From the NCBI GenBank assembly GCA_016278585.1, contig JADQBO010000368.1, forward strand, positions 1-7,540: a DNA stretch of 7,540 nt, in the 5' to 3' direction. A program made the position numbers and the translations under genes. Shown one piece after another: positions 1 to 6,484 of this stretch. The stretch comes from Desulfosporosinus sp. (lineage in GTDB: Bacteria > Bacillota > Desulfitobacteriia > Desulfitobacteriales > Desulfitobacteriaceae). Position 1 is the first letter of the stretch; each line of letters begins with the position of its first letter. The notes beneath the pieces are model-generated. The model was given only the letters and a program-made list of their open reading frames with translations. It was not told the origin of the DNA and searched no databases.

Positions 1-975
1 ATTGGTGCTTCTGTCATGGCAAAAAGAGCTGCTGCGACTCATTTGATTTTTAATTTAATCGGTACAGCCATCTTTTTACCTCTGTTCGCAGTCGGTGTTT
101 TCCCTAAACTTGTCATTTTTTTAACCAACTATATATATATCTTAATTCCTGGGTTTGAGGGAACTTGGGAAACGCTGGGGATAAAACTTCAGATTGCTCA
201 AACTCATGGTGTCTTTAATGTCTTAAATACTTGTTTTCAGTTGCCTTTTATTGCACTTCTTGCGACTATTGTTACTAAACTAGTTCCTGGGGGACAGGAA
301 GTTGTAATCGAAGCAAAGCCAAAATATTTAGAACCACGTTTATTAGGGAATCCTTCTTTGGCTCTGGCCAATGCTAGCCGCGAGACCTTACGGATGGGTA
401 GAATGGCGGGTAATGCCTTTGACAATTCAAAACAGTACTTTTTTAATCCAAACCACTTAAATAAACATTTAACGGTTCAATTTGAAGATGCAATCGATCA
501 GCTTGAAAATGAGATTACGGATTATGTCTTAAAAGTTTCATCTGGTAAAATTCTCACAGCTGAGCAATCGGACCAGAGTTATCGGATTCTTCAGGTGATT
601 GGTGACATAGAACGAGTAGGGGATCACGCCACTAATCTCGTGGAACTTACTGATTATGCTATTGAATCAAAATTTAAATTTTCACAACAAGCTAATAGTG
701 ATCTTATGAATATGTTTGAGAAAGTCCAAGAAATCTTTACAATGTCCTTAGAAACTTTAAAAACTGATGATATTGCTTTATCTAAAAAAGTACTTCAATA
801 TGATGATATTATTGACGATTTAGAAATCAGTTTGCGTAAAGGACATATTGAACGTCTCAGCCAAGGGACTTGTAATGGAAATTACGGTGCCACCTATCTC
901 AATATCATTAGTAATTTAGAACGTATTGGAGACCACTCTGTAAATATTGCAAAGTACACTCTATTACACAGATAA
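1..975 (+). CDS. Na+/phosphate cotransporter family protein with C-terminal PhoU domain (5'-truncated by window)
   Basis: This is the C-terminal 324 codons of a sodium-dependent phosphate transporter of the bacterial NptA/YjbB (Na/Pi-cotransporter II-related) type, an inner-membrane phosphate importer or exporter. The frame is open from base 1, and the five codons before the first ATG (16) read as family sequence, so that ATG is internal and the true start lies outside the window. The segment IGASVMAKRAAATHLIFNLI matches the end of the second Na/Pi repeat, followed by hydrophobic segments at about visible residues 20-48 and 70-95. From about residue 120 to the end the protein is soluble and helical and carries two PhoU-type signatures, DIERVGDHATN and NLERIGDHSVN, one per three-helix repeat. 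The PhoU domain is thought to tune transport or bind metal and phosphate-signalling partners. The gene ends in TAA and is followed 21 nt later by a terminator. Family is confident; the direction of transport in vivo is not shown. Confidence 0.9.
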   Translation: MGASVMAKRAAATHLIFNLIGTAIFLPLFAVGVFPKLVIFLTNYIYILIPGFEGTWETLGIKLQIAQTHGVFNVLNTCFQLPFIALLATIVTKLVPGGQEVVIEAKPKYLEPRLLGNPSLALANASRETLRMGRMAGNAFDNSKQYFFNPNHLNKHLTVQFEDAIDQLENEITDYVLKVSSGKILTAEQSDQSYRILQVIGDIERVGDHATNLVELTDYAIESKFKFSQQANSDLMNMFEKVQEIFTMSLETLKTDDIALSKKVLQYDDIIDDLEISLRKGHIERLSQGTCNGNYGATYLNIISNLERIGDHSVNIAKYTLLHR

Positions 976-996
976 AACTAAAATATCAAATATGTA

Positions 997-1043
997 AGGG
1001 TTGAATTTCTGAGCGATTTTCTCTGGAATTCAACCCTCTTTTT
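997..1043 (+). terminator. Rho-independent terminator of the Na/Pi cotransporter gene
   Basis: An 11-bp perfect inverted repeat (AGGGTTGAATT at 997-1007, AATTCAACCCT at 1027-1037) encloses a 19-nt loop and is followed by TCTTTTT. It begins 21 nt after the stop codon, the expected place for the end of the transcript. Confidence 0.85.
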
Positions 1044-1300
1044 GTGATATAACTAATAGGAAGCGGAAAGTATTGGCATATATTACTCATTAAAGTAAGC
1101 TTTATCTGGGGATTCACAACCTTTATAAATAAGATACAAACCTTAAATTGCTGACGTTTAGTGGGATTTTTCCTAGTATTAGGGTTATGTAAGGTCTTTA
1201 CTATGACGTTAGTTAGGGCCTTTTTTATATTGGGGAGACAGGATGCCCCTTCTTTCGCAGTAAAGTTATGAGATGATAGGTCTATAAACTCAATTAACTG
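1044..1300 (+). other. Non-coding spacer before the DUF6920-like gene
   Basis: No convincing gene, tRNA or known riboswitch is visible here. The one structured element is a terminator-like hairpin at 1191-1226, listed separately. A six-codon frame at 1243-1263 has a GGGGAG upstream but is too short to credit. I found no promoter with both boxes at good spacing, so the transcription start of the next gene remains unplaced. Confidence 0.5.
1191..1226 (+). terminator. Weak terminator-like hairpin upstream of the DUF6920-like gene
   Basis: AAGGTC (1191-1196) can pair with GGCCTT (1217-1222, one G-U pair) across a roughly 20-nt loop, with the T-run TTTTTT at 1221-1226. The stem is short, so it may be a second terminator for read-through from the transporter, a leader attenuator, or chance. 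Confidence 0.3.
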
Positions 1301-1306
1301 AGAGGA
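1301..1306 (+). promoter_or_regulatory. Ribosome binding site that selects the GTG start at 1316
   Basis: AGAGGA abuts the ATG at 1307, leaving no room for a ribosome to use that codon, but lies 9 nt before the in-frame GTG at 1316. This makes GTG the better start. Confidence 0.6.
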
Positions 1307-1315
1307 ATGATAAAA

Positions 1316-2173
1316 GTGCCTAAACCGATACCAATAATCTTAGGAATACTGATCATAATAGTTTGCCTGACGGTTATAGTTACGTTCCTTGCAAATCGTA
1401 TATTTGACAAAACGGTAGAAAGTGAAGTAGAGACACTCTTCGCTAATCATAAACAGCAAGTAAACGGCCTTGTTAGCAAAGGAGAGTTAGTAGGCCTGCC
1501 TTCGCCGGTACAGAGATGGTTGGAATACTCCCAAGTGGTAGGGAAGGAGAGAATTAGCACAGTTCGTTTGAAACAAGTCGGATCTTTGCGTATGAAAGAA
1601 GACCAGCCTTGGATGGATGAAAACGCGGAACAATATTTTACCACTGTAGAACCCGGCTTTATTTGGAAAGCCAAGATTAGGCCTGCTCCAGTTCTATTCA
1701 TCGTAGGGAAAGACAGATACTATAACGGCCAGGGAAATATGCTTATTAAGTTTCTTTCCTTTATCACTGTGGCCAATGGCACGGGCCCGGAAATCGACCA
1801 GGGTACCTTAGTAAGATACCTGGCTGAGACTGTATGGTTTCCATCGGCTGCTTTAAGCGACTACATAACCTGGGAAGAGATTGATGAAACGTCTGCCAGG
1901 GCAAGAATGAGTTATGGTGGAGTTACCGCATCAGGTATATTTACCATTAATGAAAAGGGTGAGGCTGTTAATTTCACCGCTGAGAGATATATGGAGAACA
2001 ATGGGAACTATGCCTTGGAAACGTGGTCTGTATCCATGAGAGATTATAAAGTGTTTGAGGGAATAAAAATACCCACCAAGGGGGAATTAACCTGGAAATT
2101 AAAATCGGGAGATTTCACATGGTTTAATTGGGAGATCACCGATATTGAGTATAACAATCCTGCCACTTATTGA
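1316..2173 (+). CDS. Membrane-anchored DUF6920/DUF6544-like protein of unknown function
   Basis: A 285-residue protein if started at GTG 1316; the ATG three codons upstream at 1307 sits directly against the Shine-Dalgarno sequence and is less likely. One hydrophobic segment (about residues 5-27) anchors it in the membrane and leaves a soluble domain of about 250 residues, probably outside the cytoplasm. The soluble part has motifs I associate with the family annotated as DUF6920 or DUF6544: LPSPVQRWL (about 61-69), a PWM...AEQYF stretch (about 98-108), PGFIWKAKIRPAP (about 113-125), DQGTLVRYLAETVWFP (about 161-176), ETSARA, and a C-terminal IPTKGELTWKL...EITDIEYN. The alternating beta-strand character suggests a lipoprotein-carrier-like or lipocalin-like fold, but that is inference. 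No catalytic residues can be named. The base composition is richer in G and C than the following gene. A small membrane protein gene starts 19 nt downstream, and the two share a terminator, so they probably form an operon. Confidence 0.75.
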   Translation: MPKPIPIILGILIIIVCLTVIVTFLANRIFDKTVESEVETLFANHKQQVNGLVSKGELVGLPSPVQRWLEYSQVVGKERISTVRLKQVGSLRMKEDQPWMDENAEQYFTTVEPGFIWKAKIRPAPVLFIVGKDRYYNGQGNMLIKFLSFITVANGTGPEIDQGTLVRYLAETVWFPSAALSDYITWEEIDETSARARMSYGGVTASGIFTINEKGEAVNFTAERYMENNGNYALETWSVSMRDYKVFEGIKIPTKGELTWKLKSGDFTWFNWEITDIEYNNPATY

Positions 2174-2180
2174 TAGGATT

Positions 2181-2188
2181 GGAGGGAG
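2181..2188 (+). promoter_or_regulatory. Ribosome binding site that selects the TTG start at 2193
   Basis: GGAGGGAG lies 4 nt before TTG 2193 (7 nt if measured from GGAGG). The longer in-frame option, TTG 2145, lies inside the upstream gene and has no such site. Confidence 0.6.
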
Positions 2189-2192
2189 AGTA

Positions 2193-2471
2193 TTGATTAA
2201 AATAATTTTCAGATATATACATATTATTTGGTTATCGGTTATTTTACTTTCCTTACATATATCTCCAGAACTATTATTAATTGCAATCAGTTATTTTCTA
2301 GCTCCGTTTTTTTATTTGGTAAGCCTTATATCACCGGAAATAACAATTTTTCGTGGAACTAACTTAAGTATTTGGAAATGGGAAATGATATTACTTATAT
2401 TAATTCTGCTTTCTTCAATTATTCTTATATCTAAACTAATCTCTAAGATTATAAAAAAGCTTAAAGCATAA
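2193..2471 (+). CDS. Small hydrophobic membrane protein, unrecognised
   Basis: A 92-residue protein if begun at TTG 2193, the only in-frame start with a good Shine-Dalgarno sequence. I do not recognise a family. It is almost wholly hydrophobic, with likely membrane segments at about residues 5-24 (IIFRYIHIIWLSVILLSLHI), 25-47 and 64-84. It ends in a lysine-rich tail (KLISKIIKKLKA) that by the positive-inside rule should face the cytoplasm. The coding sequence is markedly more AT-rich than its neighbour, rich in TTA, ATA and ATT codons. It follows the DUF6920-like gene by 19 nt and precedes a strong terminator by 51 nt, so the two are probably co-transcribed. The rare start and lack of recognisable motifs leave some chance that it is a decayed or spurious frame, but the ribosome site and placement argue for a real gene. 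Confidence 0.6.
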   Translation: MIKIIFRYIHIIWLSVILLSLHISPELLLIAISYFLAPFFYLVSLISPEITIFRGTNLSIWKWEMILLILILLSSIILISKLISKIIKKLKA

Positions 2472-2522
2472 ATAAATTTAGCGATCTCTATACTTTAATT
2501 CTAATATTCAATGTTGCTAATA

Positions 2523-2550
2523 AACCCTCTGAACTTCAGAGGGTTTTTTT
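2523..2550 (+). terminator. Strong rho-independent terminator after the small membrane protein gene
   Basis: AACCCTCTGA (2523-2532) pairs perfectly with TCAGAGGGTT (2536-2545) around a 3-nt loop, followed by an unbroken T-run to 2550. It ends the 1316-2471 unit and insulates the permease gene. Confidence 0.92.
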
Positions 2551-2708
2551 GTCATTGTGTCAGCTACAACTTCAAGTGAAACATAACAACAATTTCAGGA
2601 ACTTTAACTAAAAAATGACCAATGTTGTCAAGGCAAAAAAACTAATGAATAACTTTCCCTTAATAAGATTAAACTACTCACGGGTAATTTTACAAAATAT
2701 ATTAAAAT

Positions 2709-2713
2709 GGAGG
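2709..2713 (+). promoter_or_regulatory. Ribosome binding site that selects the TTG start at 2723
   Basis: GGAGG sits 9 nt before TTG 2723. The first ATG in frame (2738) has only a weak AAGG close by, so TTG is preferred. Confidence 0.65.
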
Positions 2714-2722
2714 AATTAAACA

Positions 2723-4030
2723 TTGTCAGAAGGTACTATGGAAAGAATGTTTAAACTTAAAGAAAACAAGACTAATGTACGTACAGAGCTAATTGCAGGA
2801 CTCACCACATTTGTGACTATGGCTTATGTATTAGTTGTAGTACCCGATATTTTAAGTGCTTCAGGTATACCCATTTATGCGGCATTGGCAGCTACTTGTA
2901 TCTCTTCTTTTGTAGCATGTTTAGCTAACGGATTTTATTCAAACTATCCCTTTGCGCTTGCCCCAGGTATGGGCTTAGTAGCTTTCTTCTCCTTTGCCGT
3001 TGTTGGCCAGATGGGAATCCCCTGGCAACAGGCTTTAGGACTAGTGTTCATTTCTGGGATCATCTTTATCTTGCTTTCAGTAACAAATGTGCGGGAAGCC
3101 ATTCTCGATTCTATTCCTATGAATTTAAAACAAGCTATTACGGTGGGTATAGGTATTTTCTTGGCCTTTCTAGGGCTAAAAAATGCCGGTTGGGTAGAGC
3201 CTAATCCAGCTACCTTTGTTAATTTAGCTAACTTAACGGAACCAAGTGCAATGCTAGCTGCTATTGGCTTTGTTATTATCATCGTCCTTAGTATCAGAGG
3301 TGTAGTAGGTGCTTTTCTAATTGGAATTGCTCTTACTACCATAATAGGGATACCATTGGGAGTAACTCAGGCTCCGGTAGGAATTGTTTCTCTAGAACCA
3401 TTAGCTGCACTAGGTCAAACTGCCTTTCAATTAGATGTGATGGGTTCCTTAAAAGTAGGATTTATAGCTTTAATCTTCTCCTTCACGTTTGCCAATATGT
3501 TTGACACTATGGGTACTTTAATCGGGGTAGCAACCCGGGCAAACATGCTAGATGAAAATGGAAGATTGCCTAATGCAAGGAAGCCTCTATTAGTAGATGC
3601 TGCTGCTACTAGCTTTGGTGCACTGTTAGGTACTAGTACCGTTACTACTTATTTGGAAAGTGCTTCTGGTGTTGCGGCAGGTGGTCGGACAGGCCTTACT
3701 GCAGTTGTCGTTGGAGTATTGTTCGGTATCGCTTTGTTCTTTGCCCCTATCCTTACTATAGTACCCTCAGCAGCAACTGCTCCAGTATTAATTGTAGTAG
3801 GGGTTATGATGGCTGAAGCGGCATTAAAAATCGAGTTTTCTGACTTTACTGAAGCTGTTCCGGCATTTTTAACCATTATCATGATGCCATTGACATTTAA
3901 TATAGCCAACGGCTTTGCCTTCGGTTTTATCTCTTATACCTTGGTAAAGGTAGCTGCAGGTAGATTTAAAGAAGTAAGCCCGATCATGTATATACTAAGT
4001 GGCTTATTCTTACTTAGCTTTGCACTGTAA
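2723..4030 (+). CDS. AzgA-type purine permease (NCS2 family; adenine/guanine/hypoxanthine uptake)
   Basis: A 435-residue proton-coupled nucleobase transporter of the inner membrane, of the AzgA/PbuG/PbuO branch of NCS2, which imports hypoxanthine, guanine or adenine for purine salvage. The length is normal for the branch. Visible hallmarks in order: the N-terminal FKLKENKTNVRTELIAGLTT (about 10-29), TMAYVLVVVPDILSASG (32-48), APGMGLVAFF (80-89), IPMNLKQAITVGIGIFLAFLG (131-151), the TM8 motif ANMFDTMGTLIGVA (257-270), RLPNARKPLLVDA (281-293), GTSTVTTYLESASGVAAGGR (303-322), and TMs 11-14 to the end. It has the usual 14-helix character. One oddity is V86: related permeases such as B. subtilis PbuG have Asn there (GMGLNAY/F). 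The gene stands alone, with terminators on both sides or nearly so. I see no purine riboswitch in the 170-nt leader. Exact substrate cannot be told from sequence. Confidence 0.93.
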   Translation: MSEGTMERMFKLKENKTNVRTELIAGLTTFVTMAYVLVVVPDILSASGIPIYAALAATCISSFVACLANGFYSNYPFALAPGMGLVAFFSFAVVGQMGIPWQQALGLVFISGIIFILLSVTNVREAILDSIPMNLKQAITVGIGIFLAFLGLKNAGWVEPNPATFVNLANLTEPSAMLAAIGFVIIIVLSIRGVVGAFLIGIALTTIIGIPLGVTQAPVGIVSLEPLAALGQTAFQLDVMGSLKVGFIALIFSFTFANMFDTMGTLIGVATRANMLDENGRLPNARKPLLVDAAATSFGALLGTSTVTTYLESASGVAAGGRTGLTAVVVGVLFGIALFFAPILTIVPSAATAPVLIVVGVMMAEAALKIEFSDFTEAVPAFLTIIMMPLTFNIANGFAFGFISYTLVKVAAGRFKEVSPIMYILSGLFLLSFAL

Positions 4031-4080
4031 ATTATTTTAGTAAGGTTCTGAGTTGTAAAGTTTGAATTAATGACTTCTGA

Positions 4081-4123
4081 AGAACAGGTAGCTTCTGGAG
4101 ATTTTCCTGAAGCTACCTGTTCT
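4081..4123 (+). terminator. Perfect 15-bp stem-loop after the purine permease gene (probable terminator without T-tract)
   Basis: AGAACAGGTAGCTTC (4081-4095) is the exact reverse complement of GAAGCTACCTGTTCT (4109-4123), with a 13-nt loop that can itself close by GGA/TCC. It lies 50 nt after the permease stop. The sequence after it is ATACTAAG, so the U-tract of an intrinsic terminator is missing. It may stabilise the 3' end, act as a poor terminator, or be a small palindromic element. Confidence 0.6.
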
Positions 4124-4410
4124 ATACTAAGTCAGAAAATATTACGGTTAAAAAGATAATGGGACAGGATTAGTTAGCTACTTGTTATAGTATAGCTAGA
4201 AGACATAATGCTACTATAGATTTTCATACGGGGCCAGAAGGGTACTACTTTCAATGTTAGGGTTTTTAGTTCAATAGTGTTGCATTTTTTATTAAAAAAG
4301 GATAGAATAATATAAGTTATTGGCATTTAATATGTATTATATATATCCAATTAAATCATATCATATTCCAATTTAAATGTCAAGGGTTTATAAATACATA
4401 TTTTCCGTAT
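4124..4410 (+). other. AT-rich non-coding spacer before the DUF6323-DUF6179 operon
   Basis: No gene longer than a few codons is supported here. The downstream half is very AT-rich and contains the candidate promoter at 4280-4308 plus a second, weaker candidate (TTGGCA 4320-4325, TATATC 4342-4347, spacer 16). A weak hairpin (TAGCTAC against GTATAGCTA, around 4174-4198) is the only other structure seen. If the first promoter is used, the leader would be roughly 110 nt. Confidence 0.5.
4280..4308 (+). promoter_or_regulatory. Candidate sigma-A promoter for the DUF6323-DUF6179 operon
   Basis: TTGCAT (4280-4285) and TAGAAT (4303-4308) are separated by 17 nt; 4/6 and 5/6 matches to the vegetative consensus. 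The spacer is A/T-rich, including T- and A-runs. Position upstream of the operon fits, but AT-rich DNA yields such matches by chance. Confidence 0.45.
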
Positions 4411-4418
4411 GGAGGTGA
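4411..4418 (+). promoter_or_regulatory. Ribosome binding site that selects the ATG at 4424
   Basis: GGAGGTGA, a nearly complete anti-16S match, lies 5 nt before ATG 4424. It overlaps the codons following the earlier in-frame ATG (4409), which therefore cannot be the start. Confidence 0.85.
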
Positions 4419-4423
4419 CGCTA

Positions 4424-4915
4424 ATGTCTTTCGAAATAATGAATATATCTTCGGAACTAATTCAAGAACTAGCGGTAGCAGAACTTGAAAAATGTAACGC
4501 CTTTACCGCGCAATTCGGATTAACACTGTCTCGGTATGATGCTGTTGAATTGGTTGAAACGCGAACCCTAGCCTTAAAAGGTAACGGTCGAATTGAATTC
4601 GGAGGAGGAGTTATCCAGAAAATTATCAGAGAATTTTGTAACTCTCCTTATCTTTCGATGCATAATTATGCCGAATCACTTCACGACTTAACGGATATGT
4701 TTTATTTCTTCAAAAACGAAACTCTCGATTTAATGAGTGATGATGATTTGATCAAATTTATGAAAGATAAATTTGACAGCATATGTCAGGGTTCACTAGA
4801 GCTGCTTTTAGGAAGAGAGCTTTTTAATATGGCACGTAATTTACGATTCGGATACACACCCGATTACTTGGAGGATCTAGCTTGTGATGAGGAGGATGAA
4901 GATGGCGAATATTGA
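4424..4915 (+). CDS. DUF6323 family protein, first gene of a coupled pair
   Basis: A 163-residue soluble protein of unknown function, begun at ATG 4424 behind a near-perfect ribosome site. I recognise it as DUF6323 from the pattern: CNAFTAQFGLTLS near residues 24-36, VETRTLALKGNGRIEFGGG (43-61), an IIREFCNSPYL segment (67-77), NYAESLHDLTDMFYFFKNET (81-100), DDDLIKFMKDKFD (106-118) and CQGSLELLLGREL (121-133). There is no signal peptide or membrane segment, so it should be cytoplasmic and mainly helical. The C-terminus is very acidic (CDEEDEDGEY), and this stretch also encodes the next gene's ribosome site, so some of that acidity may be forced by the overlap. No catalytic motif is apparent. 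The next gene starts before this one ends, with a 14-nt overlap in another frame, which points to translational coupling and a shared job or complex. Family name is from memory; function is unknown. Confidence 0.82.
   Translation: MSFEIMNISSELIQELAVAELEKCNAFTAQFGLTLSRYDAVELVETRTLALKGNGRIEFGGGVIQKIIREFCNSPYLSMHNYAESLHDLTDMFYFFKNETLDLMSDDDLIKFMKDKFDSICQGSLELLLGRELFNMARNLRFGYTPDYLEDLACDEEDEDGEY
4890..4895 (+). promoter_or_regulatory. Ribosome binding site inside DUF6323 that selects ATG 4902
   Basis: AGGAGG ends 6 nt before ATG 4902. The in-frame GTG 4884 and ATG 4887 precede it and ATG 4896 touches it, so 4902 is the likely start. Confidence 0.8.
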
Positions 4916-6266
4916 AAATAAGTATGTCATTGACAGTAAGAATTTGAGCAATGAATTTTATTTTACTTCAATGGTACAAGAGGCATATACTCAAGGACTA
5001 CTGGTGGACTCCGATATCGCAGCTATTCAACTTCAATGCCTTAAGTTTTTAGCCTATAAAACTGAACGATACAACGATGGTGAAAGTAGTTCGATAAGAG
5101 TTGAAGTCGCCGAAAGCATTATGAAATCCAACCTCTACACGATAGGATTGTACTTGAAATCGCTACCGGATGCTGCCTTTGCAGTTAGTGAACTTAAATT
5201 GGCTAAGATTCCAGAAATGTATCAAAGAGGAAGGATGTTAATCAAAAGCAAAGTACATTCCGCAAAACATATCTATAACATGGCTAAAGACAAGAAATTA
5301 ATGACCTTAAACTATACCTATAACGCGACACTTAATGATAAGGCCATTGGCATCTTTTTCAAGTTATATGATTCGGATTTTGCAGCACATGAGGTACCGG
5401 CATCGATTGATTATCAGCTCTGTAATCCAGTTACGGATTTGACGGGAATTGAGTTTATTCATAAATACCTAGAGAATTTATATCTGGAGAATGAGTTTTG
5501 CCGTTATTTTGAGGCACAGGATATACATTATCTGCTTTGCGGATATCATAACGAGTACCAAGATTTACTGATTAATATCTTTGAACTAGTAGTGACAGCA
5601 GCATTAGCATGCACCCTTGTAAACCAAAGTAGTTTGACCTTAAATATTTCGGAAGAAGCAATACAACATCTTAGTAATGAACTGTCGAAGGATAACGATC
5701 AGTTACTTGTTTTGAAGATTAGAAAGGCAATGGAGAAAGTACTTCAAGAGTTGAATGTTACAAGTCTTTCACTTACAAAATACATTAACAGAAACCTGCC
5801 GAAAATTACAGCGAATATCACCCAAGCAGTTAAGACAAACACTCTAGACAAAACATTTGTATCCCCAACAAATCCAGACTTGAAACCCAAAGTCCAGTTC
5901 TTATCCGATAATAAAATGGATAATGAAGACTATAGAGAACTTATTAAGGAATTGTTACTATGTCGATACTCATCGGATAAGCTGGCACTAATAAAAGAAA
6001 ACGTTAAATCCTTTGGTGATATCGAAGATCTACTTTTTGATGCCCAGTTGAGCAAAGGTGAGATCACCTCCGTTCTAGGCATCCTTGGAGACATTGAAAT
6101 TGCTGAACTAATTAGGAGGCACCCATTCAAATCGGGTATTCAAGCTGTGGATTTATCGGAAACCGAACAGACGTTACGCCTATGCTTAAACAGCTATATT
6201 GAACAACTTGTGGAAGATAAACAAAAACACATTTTAAACATTAGTAACCATCTTATTGACGAGTGA
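4902..6266 (+). CDS. DUF6179 domain protein, second gene of a coupled pair
   Basis: A 454-residue, largely helical soluble protein with no signal peptide or clear membrane helix. I assign it to DUF6179 by its conserved N-terminal blocks: FTSMVQEAYTQGLL (about 21-34), a QLQCLKFLAYKTERYN block (43-58), the signature GESSSIRVEVAESI...SNLYTIGLYLK (60-86), YQRGR...H (107-124), FFKLYDSDFAAHEVPASIDY (152-171), and NPVTDLTGIEFIHKYLENLY (175-194). The middle (about 230-340) is less distinctive. The C-terminal 110 residues form another helical, charged region (RYSSDKLALIKENVKSFGDI). I see no nucleotide-binding loop, metal-binding cluster or protease motif. The start at ATG 4902 overlaps the DUF6323 gene by 14 nt and its ribosome site lies within that gene, so translation of the two is probably linked. 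A terminator 11 nt after the stop ends the unit, leaving a self-contained two-gene system. The biochemical role is unknown. Confidence 0.82.
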   Translation: MANIENKYVIDSKNLSNEFYFTSMVQEAYTQGLLVDSDIAAIQLQCLKFLAYKTERYNDGESSSIRVEVAESIMKSNLYTIGLYLKSLPDAAFAVSELKLAKIPEMYQRGRMLIKSKVHSAKHIYNMAKDKKLMTLNYTYNATLNDKAIGIFFKLYDSDFAAHEVPASIDYQLCNPVTDLTGIEFIHKYLENLYLENEFCRYFEAQDIHYLLCGYHNEYQDLLINIFELVVTAALACTLVNQSSLTLNISEEAIQHLSNELSKDNDQLLVLKIRKAMEKVLQELNVTSLSLTKYINRNLPKITANITQAVKTNTLDKTFVSPTNPDLKPKVQFLSDNKMDNEDYRELIKELLLCRYSSDKLALIKENVKSFGDIEDLLFDAQLSKGEITSVLGILGDIEIAELIRRHPFKSGIQAVDLSETEQTLRLCLNSYIEQLVEDKQKHILNISNHLIDE

Positions 6267-6276
6267 TATTAGTGCG

Positions 6277-6310
6277 GAGAATCAGTTCACCTTGAACTGA
6301 TTCTCGTTTT
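6277..6310 (+). terminator. Rho-independent terminator of the DUF6323-DUF6179 operon
   Basis: GAGAATCAGTTCA (6277-6289) and TGAACTGATTCTC (6293-6305) form a perfect 13-bp stem with a 3-nt loop, followed by GTTTT. It starts 11 nt after the DUF6179 stop. Confidence 0.9.
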
Positions 6311-6483
6311 AATGTTTATTTACTTATAAAGGATAATTATCTGGCGGAACTTTTTTATTAAGTCTAATGTCCAGTCGATTTTCTATTGGGGCAAATGCCG
6401 TTGTAAACTTTGATAACATGAAACATCTTTTGAGGGTCTTTTTATAGTTTATAGATATATCTTATTCTTTCTGCTATAAGATA
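6311..6483 (+). other. Non-coding spacer between the DUF6179 terminator and the efflux promoter
   Basis: No gene is supported. Together with the short leader that follows, this is the gap between two transcription units. Its only distinct structure is the 9-bp inverted repeat ending at the -35 box (6457-6484). Confidence 0.5.
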
Positions 6484-6484
6484 T
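6457..6484 (+). repeat. Inverted repeat abutting the -35 box of the efflux promoter
   Basis: ATATCTTAT (6457-6465) and ATAAGATAT (6476-6484) are perfect 9-bp arms around a 10-nt pyrimidine-rich loop. The right arm overlaps the first base of the TTGACA box, a possible activator or repressor site, though AT-rich arms can arise by chance. Confidence 0.4.

Noticed and set aside
16..18. ATG as the start of the Na/Pi cotransporter gene
   Set aside because: The frame is open to base 1 and the preceding codons read as family sequence; the gene is cut by the window edge.
1243..1263. Six-codon frame (MPLLSQ) with a GGGGAG upstream, a possible leader peptide
   Set aside because: Too short and without regulatory codon content or linked attenuator structure after it.
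1307..1309. ATG start for the DUF6920-like gene
   Set aside because: It directly abuts the ribosome binding sequence; GTG 1316 has proper 9-nt spacing.
1447..1701. 84-codon minus-strand frame inside the DUF6920-like gene
   Set aside because: It is antisense to a frame with clear family motifs and has no plausible ribosome site or partner gene.
2145..2192. N-terminal extension of the small membrane protein from TTG 2145
   Set aside because: It overlaps the upstream gene's end and has no ribosome site, whereas TTG 2193 has GGAGGGAG.
2551..2722. Purine riboswitch or clear promoter in the permease leader
   Set aside because: No three-way junction consensus of the purine aptamer is seen. TTGTCA at 2625-2630 lacks a good -10 box at 16-18 nt.
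2944..3342. 132-codon open frame on the minus strand inside the purine permease gene
   Set aside because: It shadows a strongly conserved coding sequence and its translation has no domain character.
4884..4901. Upstream starts (GTG 4884, ATG 4887, ATG 4896) for the DUF6179 gene
   Set aside because: They precede, overlap or touch AGGAGG 4890-4895; ATG 4902 is the one correctly spaced.
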